From assembly GCF_017539065.1 (NCBI RefSeq), contig NZ_JAFYHP010000012.1, positions 115,227-179,226 of the forward strand: DNA of 64,000 nucleotides. The letters are read 5' to 3'. The DNA comes from Methanobrevibacter sp. GTDB lineage: Archaea; Methanobacteriota; Methanobacteria; Methanobacteriales; Methanobacteriaceae. Both the position numbers and the translations under genes were made by a program. Positions 26,768 to 36,800 of the stretch are shown one piece after another. Position 1 is the stretch's first letter, and the number at the start of each line of letters is the position of its first letter. The notes under the pieces were generated by a model. It was given only the letters and a program-made list of their open reading frames with translations, was not told the DNA's origin and searched no databases.

Positions 26768-28201
26768 CTATCTTTTAAATATTTCGAAAAATGCTCTTAA
26801 TGTAATTAATACTGGGTATATTTCTAACCTTCCAGTCCACATATCAAACATACTAACTATTTTAATTATTGGATTTAAGGTGTAATCAATTATTCCAAGC
26901 TCTAAACCGTTATTTCCCTGCAATGACATTGCAGCAAACAAACTTCTAAATGGGTCATAACCAAATAAACAGAATAATCCCCAAGTAAACATTATAAACA
27001 TCATATACAGTGTTATATAACTTCCTGCCTGTGCTATGGATTTTTCAGGGATTTTATGTCCATGCAATTTTACAGCAACCACTCTACCTTCAGGTGATAA
27101 AATTTCCCTAATATGTCTATAAATTCCTTTAAAGAATGTAATCATACGTACAAGCTTAATTGCACCTACTGTAGATCCGTTTGAACCTCCAGTCAGCATT
27201 AAACACATTAAACATATTATAACAAAACTAGGCCAACCTGCCATTGCTTGAGTAGGTGCCACACTAGCACCGGTTGTTGTCATTACTGACACAACTGTGA
27301 ATAATAACTCCATCGGAACAATGTTTGAAACAAAATAGAGCATTAAAGTTACGCCTGCAATAACTGTGATGATTATTTTAAATTGTAAATCATCAAGTAA
27401 AGACTTTCCTTTTGTTTTAATAACTTTATAATGGACTAAAAAGCTTGTTGCACCTAATATCATCAATACGATTGTAATAAAGTAAATTACATCGCTCTGA
27501 TAAAATCCCATATTCGCATTTTTAACATTCATTCCTCCGGTAGAAATGATACAAAAAGTATTGCAAATGGAGTCAAAAACAGGCATTCCTGCAAGGATAT
27601 ACAATGTAATTCCGATTACAGTATAAATAATGTAAATTTTCATTGTTTTTTCAAGGGTGGTTTTAATACTAGGTTTAATACGCTCTTCACGTGCTTCAGA
27701 TTGATATAATTTTGAGGATACTGATCCGGGTTTTGTCAAAACTCCAATCACCATAACAACAACCCCTAAACCACCAATCCATTGTTCAAGAGCTCTAAAA
27801 AATAAGATACTATGAGGTAAACCTTCAACATTTGTAAAAATTGTTATTCCGGTACCTGTTAAAGCGGATACGCTTTCAAAAATTCCATCAACAAGTGGGA
27901 TTCCTGTTGCAAGTACAATAACAAGTCCTCCGATTATGCCTGCCCAAAACCATGCAAATGATGAAACCATCATCCCATGTTTAAGGCGCATTTTTTTATT
28001 TACATCCTCCTCGAAATATCTTAATTCAAAAATACCTAATAATATTGAAATTAATCCAGGAATGAGAAAACTAACTAAATTGAATTCAAAATAAATTAAA
28101 TCAACTAATATTGGAATCAGGCACATAATCCCTATTCCTATCATTAGGTATCCTGAATTTCTTGCAACAATTAATAAGTCTGTTTTTGTAATGTACCTCA
28201 T
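26768..28201 (-). CDS. trkH: TrkH/KtrB family potassium transporter
   Basis: The protein has 477 residues and about ten hydrophobic segments including the four pore-loop repeats, with selectivity sequences such as ALTGTGITIF, ISTGGMNV, TTTGASVA and LQGNNGLEL. It is the K+-translocating partner of the adjacent TrkA-like protein. High intracellular K+ is typical of these methanogens. Confidence 0.93.
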   Translation of the reverse strand: MRYITKTDLLIVARNSGYLMIGIGIMCLIPILVDLIYFEFNLVSFLIPGLISILLGIFELRYFEEDVNKKMRLKHGMMVSSFAWFWAGIIGGLVIVLATGIPLVDGIFESVSALTGTGITIFTNVEGLPHSILFFRALEQWIGGLGVVVMVIGVLTKPGSVSSKLYQSEAREERIKPSIKTTLEKTMKIYIIYTVIGITLYILAGMPVFDSICNTFCIISTGGMNVKNANMGFYQSDVIYFITIVLMILGATSFLVHYKVIKTKGKSLLDDLQFKIIITVIAGVTLMLYFVSNIVPMELLFTVVSVMTTTGASVAPTQAMAGWPSFVIICLMCLMLTGGSNGSTVGAIKLVRMITFFKGIYRHIREILSPEGRVVAVKLHGHKIPEKSIAQAGSYITLYMMFIMFTWGLFCLFGYDPFRSLFAAMSLQGNNGLELGIIDYTLNPIIKIVSMFDMWTGRLEIYPVLITLRAFFEIFKR

Positions 28202-28267
28202 TACTCTAAAATTTGAATAAAATTCTATATAAATTTATAAGTAATAGGAATTTAAAACTAATAAATA

Positions 28268-29317
28268 ATGGATAAAAAAATGGTATTTTTCTTTGGGATA
28301 AGTATTCTTATATTGGCTGTAATGTTATATTTTGTAGGCATAGACAAAGTAATTGTTGCTTTAGAAATAGCTAAATTGGAATATATTGCCATTGCCATTG
28401 CTATGCAAATATTTACTTATTATTTATACACTCTTCGTTGGAAAATCCTTAATAACTTAGTTGATATTAATGTAGGGATAAAAAAACTACTTCCAATGGT
28501 TTTAGTTGGCCTTGCAGTTAATAACATCACTCCATCTGGACGTGGTGGGGGCGAACCTGTTAGGGCATATCTTTTATCTCGTGAAGGGGGTTACTTGATG
28601 GAAGAAACATTTGCAACTGTTGTAGCTGATAGAGCATTAGACACTTTCCCATTTGTTGTTCTTGCTGTTATAACAATTATAGGGATGGCTTTATCCTTTA
28701 AGATGGATTTATGGTTACTTGTTATAATGGTTTTAGCGGTAATAGCTATTGTGGCTCTTTTAATTTTAATTATATATATGTCAATTAATCCTGGTTTTGG
28801 AAAAAGGGTTGATGGATGGATAATCGGTCTTGTTAGAAGATTTTATAAGAAAAATTCTGAGGAATTAGAAGAAAAAATCCATGGTGTGATTCATGGTTTT
28901 CAAGACACTATGAAACTGGTTATCTATAATAAAAATGTCATGTATTATGCATTGCCATTGTCTTTTGTAATATGGATTTTTGAGATTTTAAGAGTTTATT
29001 TCGTATTTTTAGCTTTTGGAGCAAACGTAAATCTATTTGTAATTGGAGAAGTATTCATTGTTGCATGTTTGGTAGGTATGATTCCGCTTCTTCCTGGAGG
29101 TCTTGGAGCTGTTGACGGAATAATGATTCTTTTCTACTCAGCGGCGGGCATAACCGCATCAATAAGTGCTGCGGCAACAGTTATTGAAAGATTAATTTCA
29201 TTCTGGATGGCTACAATAATTGGTTTAGTGATTTTGCCTTATTACGGTTCATCCGTTCTTGATAAAATTTCATTGGGTTCAAAGGAACAAATAGAAGAAA
29301 GGTCTGAAGAAAATTAA
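28268..29317 (+). CDS. UPF0104/LPG-synthase transmembrane-like flippase family protein
   Basis: The protein has 349 residues and about eight membrane segments. The conserved NNITPSGRGGGEPVRAYLL near residue 85 and the second motif GGLGAVDGIMILFYSAAGI identify the AglD/YbhN/MprF-N superfamily. Members move or modify lipid-linked compounds; the substrate here is unknown. The gene is divergent from trkH and lies 11 bases before an acyltransferase-3 gene, which favours a joint role in envelope lipids or glycans. Confidence 0.85.
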   Translation: MDKKMVFFFGISILILAVMLYFVGIDKVIVALEIAKLEYIAIAIAMQIFTYYLYTLRWKILNNLVDINVGIKKLLPMVLVGLAVNNITPSGRGGGEPVRAYLLSREGGYLMEETFATVVADRALDTFPFVVLAVITIIGMALSFKMDLWLLVIMVLAVIAIVALLILIIYMSINPGFGKRVDGWIIGLVRRFYKKNSEELEEKIHGVIHGFQDTMKLVIYNKNVMYYALPLSFVIWIFEILRVYFVFLAFGANVNLFVIGEVFIVACLVGMIPLLPGGLGAVDGIMILFYSAAGITASISAAATVIERLISFWMATIIGLVILPYYGSSVLDKISLGSKEQIEERSEEN

Positions 29318-29328
29318 AGGTTATTCTG

Positions 29329-30399
29329 ATGGTTTTTAATAATTCTAAAAGGATATTTTACTTTGATGCTCTAAGGACAATTGCTATTTTATGTGTTGTC
29401 TTATTGCATGTCACTGGCCACCTTGGGGAAATAATGAATTATAATATCTCAACGATTTATTCATTCAATGGTGCTTTTGAGATATTTGCAAATAATTTCT
29501 TCCGAATAGGCATTGCATTATTTTTAATGTTGTCCGGAGCACTGCTGCTTGGAAGGGATTGGGACATTAGGAGCTTTTTTTCTAAACGCATTCCGCGAAT
29601 TACAAAACCGTTCATCTTCTGGTCACTTATTTTCAGCATCATGTTGATTTCAGCATCTTATTTCATTTCAAGTATTGATTTTGTTACTAAATTCGGAATT
29701 TTGGATATGTTAAAAGTGTTTTGGGATACTCTAACATGTCAAGCACCGGGATCTGCTGTTTATTGGTTTTTCTGGATGATGCTGGGGATGTATATTATAA
29801 TGCCGATATTCAATAAATGGATTAACAATACGGATTTGTCTAAAGTGGAGTATTTTTTAATAATATGGATGATATACATCATTGCCGCCCATACATTAAT
29901 GGCTCCGGTTCCGGAAATAGTGTCATTTTTCGTTAGTCCAATAGGTTTTGTTGTTTTAGGCTATTATTTGAGATACAATGAAAGAAAAATATTTAATAAT
30001 CCTATTGTGGCTTTGATATTTATTATGGTTCCTGCCGCATTGATGATGTTTTATTCTTATAGTGTTGTTGATACAACCATTCTATTTGTTTTTCATAGAT
30101 ATTCTATTTTGGTCATGATGGAAGCTATTGGGGTATTCTGCCTATTTAAAACAAGTTCATTTTTAAACAATCCTGGAAACGGTGTAAAAAATGTGGTTTC
30201 ATCGGTTGCAATGTGCAGTTATGGAATGTATTTAATTCACAGTCAGCTTATTATGGTAACCCGTAAAATTTTGCATCTCTCTTTAGGCTTTTCTGCTGAA
30301 TATATTATTTTATTTATTGTGGGATTTGTATTTTCCTGGATTATAATCTATATTTTAAGCAAAATTCCATTCATTGATGATTTCATTGGGGTCAAATGA
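29329..30399 (+). CDS. Acyltransferase 3 family membrane protein
   Basis: The protein has 356 residues and about ten membrane segments. The opening FYFDALRTIAILCVVLLHV contains the catalytic-type R-x10-H arrangement of the OafA/WecH family, which transfers acyl groups (often acetyl) to surface sugars or lipids. It is preceded by an AAAGG ribosome binding site and follows the flippase-like gene closely. Confidence 0.9.
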   Translation: MVFNNSKRIFYFDALRTIAILCVVLLHVTGHLGEIMNYNISTIYSFNGAFEIFANNFFRIGIALFLMLSGALLLGRDWDIRSFFSKRIPRITKPFIFWSLIFSIMLISASYFISSIDFVTKFGILDMLKVFWDTLTCQAPGSAVYWFFWMMLGMYIIMPIFNKWINNTDLSKVEYFLIIWMIYIIAAHTLMAPVPEIVSFFVSPIGFVVLGYYLRYNERKIFNNPIVALIFIMVPAALMMFYSYSVVDTTILFVFHRYSILVMMEAIGVFCLFKTSSFLNNPGNGVKNVVSSVAMCSYGMYLIHSQLIMVTRKILHLSLGFSAEYIILFIVGFVFSWIIIYILSKIPFIDDFIGVK

Positions 30400-30527
30400 T
30401 TTTGAACTTTTTAAAATTTTATGAAAAAATGTTGTTTCAATTAAAATAGAAAACTTTATTTTAATATATAATCATAAATTTTATTATCACAAAAAATTTA
30501 ATTCTTTAAAAAAATTTTGGTGAAAAT

Positions 30528-31415
30528 ATGGAAATAAATGGCGTAGAAATTAAAGATACTTATGCAGAAGGTTTTGGAATTAAAGTAAGTAGAATCTTAG
30601 TTACAGCTGCAACCGCAAAATTAGCAAAAATTGCAGCTACTGAAGCAACCGGTTACGGAACTTCTGTTATTGGATGTCCTGCAGAAGCAGGTATTGACTG
30701 CTATGTTCCAGCTGAATGCACACCTGATGGAAGACCTGGATATGCAATCATGATTTGCCACATGGGCAAAAAAGCACTCGATCATGAATTAATGGAAAGA
30801 ATCGGAATGTGTGTTTTAACTGCTCCTACCGCAGCAGCATTCAACTTACTCGAATCAGAAGAAACCTTAAAAATCGGTAAAAAATTAAAATTCTTCGGTG
30901 ACGGATTTGAAAAAGAATGTTGCATCGACGGAAGAAAAATCCACTCTATTCCAATCATGTCCGGTGACTTCTTAGTAGAATCAGAATTCGGATACAAAGA
31001 TGGTGTAGCAGGAGGAAACTTCTTCATTTTAGCAAAAGACCAAATAACTGGTGTTAAAGCAGCAGATATGGCAGTTAAAGCTATTTCTCAAGTTAAAGGT
31101 GTAATTACTCCATTCCCTGGAGGTATTGTTGCATCCGGTTCCAAAGTAGGATCCAATTCATATACATTTTTACCTGCATCCACTAACGAAAAAATGTGTG
31201 TAACATTAAAAGACGAAGTGGAATCTGACATTAGAGAAGATGCTGATGGCGTATTCGAAATCGTTATTGACGGTTTAGATGAAGAATCTGTAAAAGCAGC
31301 TATGAAAGCAGGTATTGTTGCAGCTTGTTCAGTTGACGGCGTACTTGAAATCAGTGCAGGTAACTTCGACGGAAACTTAGGTTCTTACATCATAAACTTA
31401 CATGATTTATTCTAG
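30528..31415 (+). CDS. ftr: Formylmethanofuran:tetrahydromethanopterin formyltransferase
   Basis: The protein has 295 residues, the standard length for Ftr, beginning [29 protein letters not shown] with the conserved GCPAEAGID and TPDGRPGY stretches. It carries out the second step of CO2 reduction to methane: transfer of the formyl group from formylmethanofuran to H4MPT. It is highly expressed in methanogens, which fits its own TATA-rich promoter (TTTAATATATAATC near 30460), a GGTGAAAAT ribosome binding site and its clear terminator. It is a single-gene unit. Confidence 0.98.
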   Translation: MEINGVEIKDTYAEGFGIKVSRILVTAATAKLAKIAATEATGYGTSVIGCPAEAGIDCYVPAECTPDGRPGYAIMICHMGKKALDHELMERIGMCVLTAPTAAAFNLLESEETLKIGKKLKFFGDGFEKECCIDGRKIHSIPIMSGDFLVESEFGYKDGVAGGNFFILAKDQITGVKAADMAVKAISQVKGVITPFPGGIVASGSKVGSNSYTFLPASTNEKMCVTLKDEVESDIREDADGVFEIVIDGLDEESVKAAMKAGIVAACSVDGVLEISAGNFDGNLGSYIINLHDLF

Positions 31416-31450
31416 AGAGTTAAACTCTCTTCTTTTCTCTTTTTTTCAAT
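31414..31450 (+). terminator. Hairpin overlapping the ftr stop plus T-rich tail
   Basis: AGAGAGTT (31414-31421) pairs with AACTCTCT (31423-31430). The TAG stop at 31413-31415 enters the stem. TCTTTTCTCTTTTTTTC follows. Confidence 0.6.
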
Positions 31451-31515
31451 TTTACTATAATTTAATATATCATTTTAAACATACTAAATTTAACAGATAC
31501 TAATGTTGGTTTAAA

Positions 31516-33333
31516 ATGAATAAATTTTTAATCTTTCCAATTTTACTGTTAATGGCTTTAAGTATTGGATTTGTTTCAGCTAATGACAATGGCACTATTG
31601 ATGTTTCCCTAACTGATGGAGTAATTTCTCAAGATAGCGATAATAATCTAATGATTGAAGATATTGATAGCTCTACAAACGAATCTTCAAAAGTTATTGA
31701 TGAGATATCTAGTCGGAAAAATACAAAAATTGAAGCTAAAGATATTAAAACGTATTATAAAGAGGATGTGGAATTAGTTAGTTACTTAAAGGACTCCAAC
31801 AATAAGCCACTTTCCAATAAAAAAGTTTCTATTTTTATAAACAATAAGATTTACAATAAATGCAGCAATAAAGAAGGCAAAGTCGTTTTAAAACTTAATT
31901 TAAAGCCGAATGCATATGCCGCAACAATTAAATTTGGAGGAGATGAGAATTATTCTGCCAGCATGGTGAATGCAAGTGTTAAAGTAGATAAGGCTCCTTT
32001 AGTAATTTGCACTAAAAATTATAAGACTCATTGGCATTCAGATTTATTTTTTAAAGCAAAAATCCTTAATAAAATCACTAAAACTCCTGTAAAAGGAATT
32101 AAGGTAACTTTTAAGGTTTATATGGGCAACAATAAATATAAAACTTATTATGCTACAACTAATGCTAATGGCATAGCCACTTTAAAAAAGAATTTTAAGG
32201 TGGGATTCTATAAAGTTGCAACTTCGATTAAGAAGAATAAAAATATCAAATCTAAAGACAGTAAGGCAACCCTGACAGTTAAACCAACAGAAGAATACGG
32301 GTGCTGTTCATTTTATGTCCAAGTAAGCAATTCGGAATCTCTCACAGGTTTTAGAAGAGACGGAACAAATGCAGTTAAAATACATATTGTAAAATGCAAA
32401 TGGAATGGTAGAACAGCAGTAAAACAGTATAAGACCAACAGTTACTTTTTCCATACAATAGTCACTTCCGACGGATGGATGGTGGGAACTGGCGGAATTG
32501 ATAACCCGACTATTAATAAGGGCATTGAAAAACTTGCTGGAAAAATGGTTAAATCTGGTAAAATAAATAAAGCCTCCCTTAAAAAAGTTCAAAAATATGA
32601 AAGGTCATTGGGCATGGGTCACTTTGCAATTAAAGCGCCGAATGGCAAGTATGGTCTTGTTTGGGGAAGCGCCATTTATAAGGGCAAGTTAAAAGCCGGG
32701 GAATATTTAAGCGTTCCAAATGGCATATCCTCGTTTAGGCATAGTACATGGGAAAAATTCAGCAAAAATCCTAAAGATGCAGCAATAAAAGTTGCAGCAA
32801 CAGACCCATTTGGAATTAATAGAAGGGGAATAACCGCATTTCATTGGAAAGCCACAACTACTGAAGGCAAGACAACCTCAAAGGTAAAAGTTTATGCCGC
32901 TAATGATAACGGGCAGTTACTGGGAAGAAGCACCGGACATTTAAAAGATAGTATTTACTTTGGAAATAAATTCATTTCTAAAAATAAGCTACCCGCAACT
33001 CCCTCTTCAAAATACCTTGGAAAACATAAGTTTGGAAGTATCGATAAGTTAATCAAAACAGTTACTACTGTTAAAGCTCCGGAATTAACTAAAACTCTTA
33101 ATGAATCCACTAAGTTTAAAGTAACTGTTAAAAATAAGAAAACTAAAGTGGCTATTGGTGATCTTAAGCTGAAAATAAAAATTTCAGATAAGGTTTACAC
33201 AGTCAAAACAAATTCGAAAGGGGTAGCTAAGTTTAATGCCTCAAGTTTAGACATTGGCAGGCATAATGTTGTGATTTATTCTGGAAATAACAAGTACTAT
33301 GTTTCAGCCAAAAGTACAATTAACATTATTTAA
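31516..33333 (+). CDS. Secreted adhesin-like protein with Ig-like domains and a Cys-initiated Ntn-hydrolase-like central domain
   Basis: The protein has 605 residues. A signal peptide (FLIFPILLLMALSIGFVSA) is followed by Big_1-type Ig-like domains at about 70-150 and 155-250. A distinct central domain (about 258-490) opens GCCSFYVQVSNSESLTGFRRDG. A final Ig-like domain occupies about 520-605. The Cys-x15-Arg-Arg-Asp spacing of the central domain resembles the nucleophile region of choloylglycine-hydrolase and AAT-type Ntn hydrolases; this is a motif argument only. The rest is typical of Methanobrevibacter surface proteins. No membrane anchor is seen at the C-terminus. Confidence 0.75.
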   Translation: MNKFLIFPILLLMALSIGFVSANDNGTIDVSLTDGVISQDSDNNLMIEDIDSSTNESSKVIDEISSRKNTKIEAKDIKTYYKEDVELVSYLKDSNNKPLSNKKVSIFINNKIYNKCSNKEGKVVLKLNLKPNAYAATIKFGGDENYSASMVNASVKVDKAPLVICTKNYKTHWHSDLFFKAKILNKITKTPVKGIKVTFKVYMGNNKYKTYYATTNANGIATLKKNFKVGFYKVATSIKKNKNIKSKDSKATLTVKPTEEYGCCSFYVQVSNSESLTGFRRDGTNAVKIHIVKCKWNGRTAVKQYKTNSYFFHTIVTSDGWMVGTGGIDNPTINKGIEKLAGKMVKSGKINKASLKKVQKYERSLGMGHFAIKAPNGKYGLVWGSAIYKGKLKAGEYLSVPNGISSFRHSTWEKFSKNPKDAAIKVAATDPFGINRRGITAFHWKATTTEGKTTSKVKVYAANDNGQLLGRSTGHLKDSIYFGNKFISKNKLPATPSSKYLGKHKFGSIDKLIKTVTTVKAPELTKTLNESTKFKVTVKNKKTKVAIGDLKLKIKISDKVYTVKTNSKGVAKFNASSLDIGRHNVVIYSGNNKYYVSAKSTINII

Positions 33334-34456
33334 TTTCCTTTGCCGTAATTTCAGCTATTTCTTTGTTAGTTAAATCAATGCCAATAATCTCTTCTTGTTT
33401 TTCCAATTCTTTTAGTAATTTGTTGAAGGTAGATTTATCCGGACCGGAAATTAAATGGGAGTGTATGTTATTTACAGTTTTATATAAATTATTCAACGCT
33501 TGTCTTTGATCATCATGTGTGTTTAGATAATTCACGTATTTTTGCCCATCTAATAGGTTCATTGTTTTAATTTTACGGGTAAACGGAGTTTCAATTCCAG
33601 GAATATGGTATTCAATGCTTTCTAAGGTACAGCCATTATCAGATATTATTTTAAACTCATCGTATATCTCATCCACTGTGTGTTTTACAGTAATCCTTAG
33701 AACATGAGGTTTAACTGATTCATAGTATAAATCTTGTCCTCCAATAATTTCAGGGGATACAATTTTATCTGCACCAGCTTTTTTAAGTCTTTTAACATTA
33801 TCAAGTTTGCTTGCTCTTGAAACAATCCAAGCGTCAGGATTTGTTTCTCTGATGGTTAAAACAATAAACAGATTGTCGACATCATCTCCAGTACAGATTA
33901 TAACGCTTCTACATTTTTCACCCGCTAATTTGGCTACTAAATCATCTTCAATTGCGTCATCGTTTATAACAACCACCCTGTCACTTTCTTCAATTGAATC
34001 ACATATTTCCTTATCTTTATCAATCACAATCACATTCTGATTTCTCTGCATTAATTCATCAAAAACTACTTTTCCCACTCTTCCAAAACCACATATAATA
34101 TAATAATCTTCCATTTCGTTAATTGCTTTCAATGTTCTCGCTCCTTTTGAAAATTTCCTCATTTTCTCCTGGAAATTTGCTAATATGATGTTGAATACAT
34201 AAGCAAGTAACGCTACCCCTCCAAGGGCTAGTGTTGTTGCAAATATTTTTTGGATTCCTGTGTGAGGAGTATAATCCCCATATCCCACAGTAGCCATTGT
34301 AATAACTGAATAATAGATGGAATCAATTAAATTTAAACCCATTATAAAATAAGAACCTACAATTCCGTAAATAAAAAGTATTATAATTAAAATTAATCCA
34401 TTACTAATGTATTTCGTTGGCAATCTTGTTAAAATTTTTAATATTATTTTTCTCAT
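33326..34456 (-). CDS. MthK-like potassium channel with RCK domain
   Basis: The protein has 376 residues. Two membrane helices flank a pore with the selectivity filter TVGYGD at 56-61. A gating hinge segment (LALGGVALLAYVFNIIL) follows, then an RCK/TrkA-N domain from about 117 (YYIICGFGRVGKVVFDEL) and an RCK-C-like region. It is a ligand-gated K+ channel, close in layout to MthK of Methanothermobacter. At codon 109 an in-frame TTG is preceded by AAAAGGAG, matching the place where MthK makes a free RCK subunit. It overlaps the end of the adhesin-like gene by 8 bases, convergently. Confidence 0.93.
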   Translation of the reverse strand: MRKIILKILTRLPTKYISNGLILIIILFIYGIVGSYFIMGLNLIDSIYYSVITMATVGYGDYTPHTGIQKIFATTLALGGVALLAYVFNIILANFQEKMRKFSKGARTLKAINEMEDYYIICGFGRVGKVVFDELMQRNQNVIVIDKDKEICDSIEESDRVVVINDDAIEDDLVAKLAGEKCRSVIICTGDDVDNLFIVLTIRETNPDAWIVSRASKLDNVKRLKKAGADKIVSPEIIGGQDLYYESVKPHVLRITVKHTVDEIYDEFKIISDNGCTLESIEYHIPGIETPFTRKIKTMNLLDGQKYVNYLNTHDDQRQALNNLYKTVNNIHSHLISGPDKSTFNKLLKELEKQEEIIGIDLTNKEIAEITAKEIK

Positions 34457-34528
34457 ATGATTTTTCCTTAACTTAAGATAATTATATTTATATTAACTAG
34501 GTATATTTTAATTTATAAGGTGATTTTT

Positions 34529-36070
34529 TTGCATCCAATTGACATGATGGTTACAGATTATAATTGCGAATATTTAGGTTTATCAAGGTTATGTTTAATG
34601 GAATCAGCTGGAAAGTCTTTAGCTGAAGAAGTTGGTAAAATTGCAGTTTATACATTCTCCAAACCCGTTAAAGTAGTGATTTTCACAGGTTCTGGAGGAA
34701 ATGGTGGGGACGGTTTTGTTGCTGCCAGATACTTGTTAAATAGAGGTTATGATGTTGATATTTATATGTTGAAAGACAATATTCGCTCAAAAGAAGCTAA
34801 AATTAACTTCGAAATCTTGCAGAACATGAAGCCACGTTTGTCTCGTTTAAATGTGTATAATCTAAAAACATTAGATGATATTAATAATAGCGAAGTTGCA
34901 AAAAGCAAGGATTCAGAATATGTTATTATTGATAGCCTTTTAGGGACCGGAATTAAAGGAAACTTACAAACCAATGTTAGAAGAGCAATTGAAATAATTA
35001 ATCAGTCAAATGGAGTTAAAATCAGTGTTGATGTGCCATCAGGAATGGATCCGTTAACAGGCGAAATAAGTGATTTGGCTGTCGTTCCGGATTATACAAT
35101 CAGTTTCCATAAAATCAAAACTGGCGTAAGGGATGCTGAAGAGGAACTTGTAGGAGGTCTTGTAACAGCAGACATTGGAATTCCATTTGAAGCAGAGTAC
35201 TTTGTAAATTTTGGCGACTTTTTAAGACTTAAAAATAGGGATGAAAAATCACATAAAGGCAATAATGGAAGATTGTTAATAGTTGGGGGAAGTAAGGATT
35301 ATTCCGGTGCTCCTGCTATTGCGGGAATGGCTGCAATTGGCGCAGGTTGTGATTTGGTATATGTTGCAACTCCTGAAAAATCTGCTGAAGCTATTAAATC
35401 AACATCTCCTGATTTAATTGTCAAATCATTAGAAGGAGATAAATTATCCTTAAAACATTCAGGTGAAATATTGGAAATGGCAAATAATGTTGATGCAGTT
35501 TTAATTGGTCCGGGAGCAGGAATTGATGAAGAAACCTCAAAATTATTCAATGTTCTGGTAACAAAAATCAAAAAGCCTATTGTTTTGGATGCAGACAGTT
35601 TAAAACAGGTAGAACTATCATTGATTAAAAATCGTCATGATATCATATTGACTCCCCATATCTTTGAATTTAAATCATTTTTCAATGTCGATGATGATTT
35701 GAAATTGGACATTGACTCATATGACTTTAATAGAGTAGATGAAAATATCACACAATTCCAAAAAATCACTCGCCAAATTAAAGGAACTGTAATTGTTAAA
35801 GGCCAATATGACTTAATATTATCCGGGACCCGTTTTAGAATTAATAAATCAGGCAATGCTGGAATGACTGTTGGAGGAACTGGAGATGCTCTTGCAGGAA
35901 TCAGTGCTAGCTTACTCGCACAAGGACTAAATTCATTTGATTCAGCATGTCTTGGCGTGTTTATTAATGGGGTTGCTGGTGAAAGAGCATTCGACGAGAA
36001 AGGAAATGGATTTTCAGCAACAGATTTAGTGTCCTACATTGGCAGTGTGATTAAAGATGGATTACGTTAA
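34529..36070 (+). CDS. nnr: Bifunctional NAD(P)H-hydrate epimerase/dehydratase
   Basis: The protein has about 513 residues. The N-terminal YjeF domain (GSGGNGGDGFVAARYL, SVDVPSGMDPLTG) epimerises damaged NAD(P)HX. The C-terminal ribokinase-like domain (LIVGGSKDYSGAPAIAGMAA, MTVGGTGDALAG) dehydrates it with ADP or ATP. The TTG at 34529 follows AAGGTGA by 5 bases and gives the usual short N-terminus; a GTG at 34520 lies within the ribosome binding site. Its end overlaps sfsA by 14 bases. Confidence 0.93.
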   Translation: MHPIDMMVTDYNCEYLGLSRLCLMESAGKSLAEEVGKIAVYTFSKPVKVVIFTGSGGNGGDGFVAARYLLNRGYDVDIYMLKDNIRSKEAKINFEILQNMKPRLSRLNVYNLKTLDDINNSEVAKSKDSEYVIIDSLLGTGIKGNLQTNVRRAIEIINQSNGVKISVDVPSGMDPLTGEISDLAVVPDYTISFHKIKTGVRDAEEELVGGLVTADIGIPFEAEYFVNFGDFLRLKNRDEKSHKGNNGRLLIVGGSKDYSGAPAIAGMAAIGAGCDLVYVATPEKSAEAIKSTSPDLIVKSLEGDKLSLKHSGEILEMANNVDAVLIGPGAGIDEETSKLFNVLVTKIKKPIVLDADSLKQVELSLIKNRHDIILTPHIFEFKSFFNVDDDLKLDIDSYDFNRVDENITQFQKITRQIKGTVIVKGQYDLILSGTRFRINKSGNAGMTVGGTGDALAGISASLLAQGLNSFDSACLGVFINGVAGERAFDEKGNGFSATDLVSYIGSVIKDGLR

Positions 36071-36800
36071 GGGTATTTTTAAAAACCGTCCAAATAGATT
36101 CATTGCCGAGGTTGAAGTTGACGGCAAACTTGAAATTGCCCATGTTCCAAATACTGGGCGTTGTAAAGAGTTATTAGTTGAAGATGCCTTGGTTTGGCTT
36201 AAACCATCTGATAATCCGAATCGTAAAACTAAATTTTCACTTCATTTTGTTGAAAATAAAGGTGTTCTTGTATCGCTTTTCTCTCAGGAAGCTAACAAAA
36301 TCGTATATGATGCAATTGTTGATGGAAAAATAAAAGAACTTTCAGGTTATGACTATCATCAACGTGAAAAAACAGTTGACAACTCAAGAATAGATATTTA
36401 TTTGGCAAATCATGAGGATGATTGTTGCGGAATGAACTTTTTAGTTGAACCTTGCTATGTTGAAGTTAAAGGAGTTACCTTGATTGTTGATGGTGAGGCA
36501 AGATTTCCGGATGCTCCAACTGAACGTGGAGCAAAACACTTAAAAGAGTTAATAAAACTTAAAAAAGAAGGAAAAAGATGTGTGGTGTTTTTCTTAATCC
36601 AACATCCTATTGGAAAATCTTTCAGACCAAATTGGGAAAATGACCCAATATTTAGCCAAACTTTAAACGATGCATATGATGCAGGGGTTGAAATTCTAGT
36701 TTATGGATGCGACAATCAATTATCCGGAATAGAATTGATTCCTGAATCCCTAGATTTTGATTTGGGACAAAGTCTCTCCAATAGCATCATTAATGACTAA
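36057..36800 (+). CDS. sfsA: SfsA family DNA/RNA nuclease-like protein
   Basis: The protein has 247 residues with the family hallmarks AHVPNTGRCKELL, VEVKGVTLIVDGEARFPDAPTERGAKHL and FLIQHPIG. The central E-x-K and D-A-P-T-x-R-G elements make up a PD-(D/E)XK-like core. The name (sugar fermentation stimulation) comes from an E. coli phenotype and says little of the archaeal role. It overlaps the preceding gene, so it is in its operon, and it overlaps the convergent sirtuin by 51 bases. Confidence 0.93.
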   Translation: MDYVKGIFKNRPNRFIAEVEVDGKLEIAHVPNTGRCKELLVEDALVWLKPSDNPNRKTKFSLHFVENKGVLVSLFSQEANKIVYDAIVDGKIKELSGYDYHQREKTVDNSRIDIYLANHEDDCCGMNFLVEPCYVEVKGVTLIVDGEARFPDAPTERGAKHLKELIKLKKEGKRCVVFFLIQHPIGKSFRPNWENDPIFSQTLNDAYDAGVEILVYGCDNQLSGIELIPESLDFDLGQSLSNSIIND

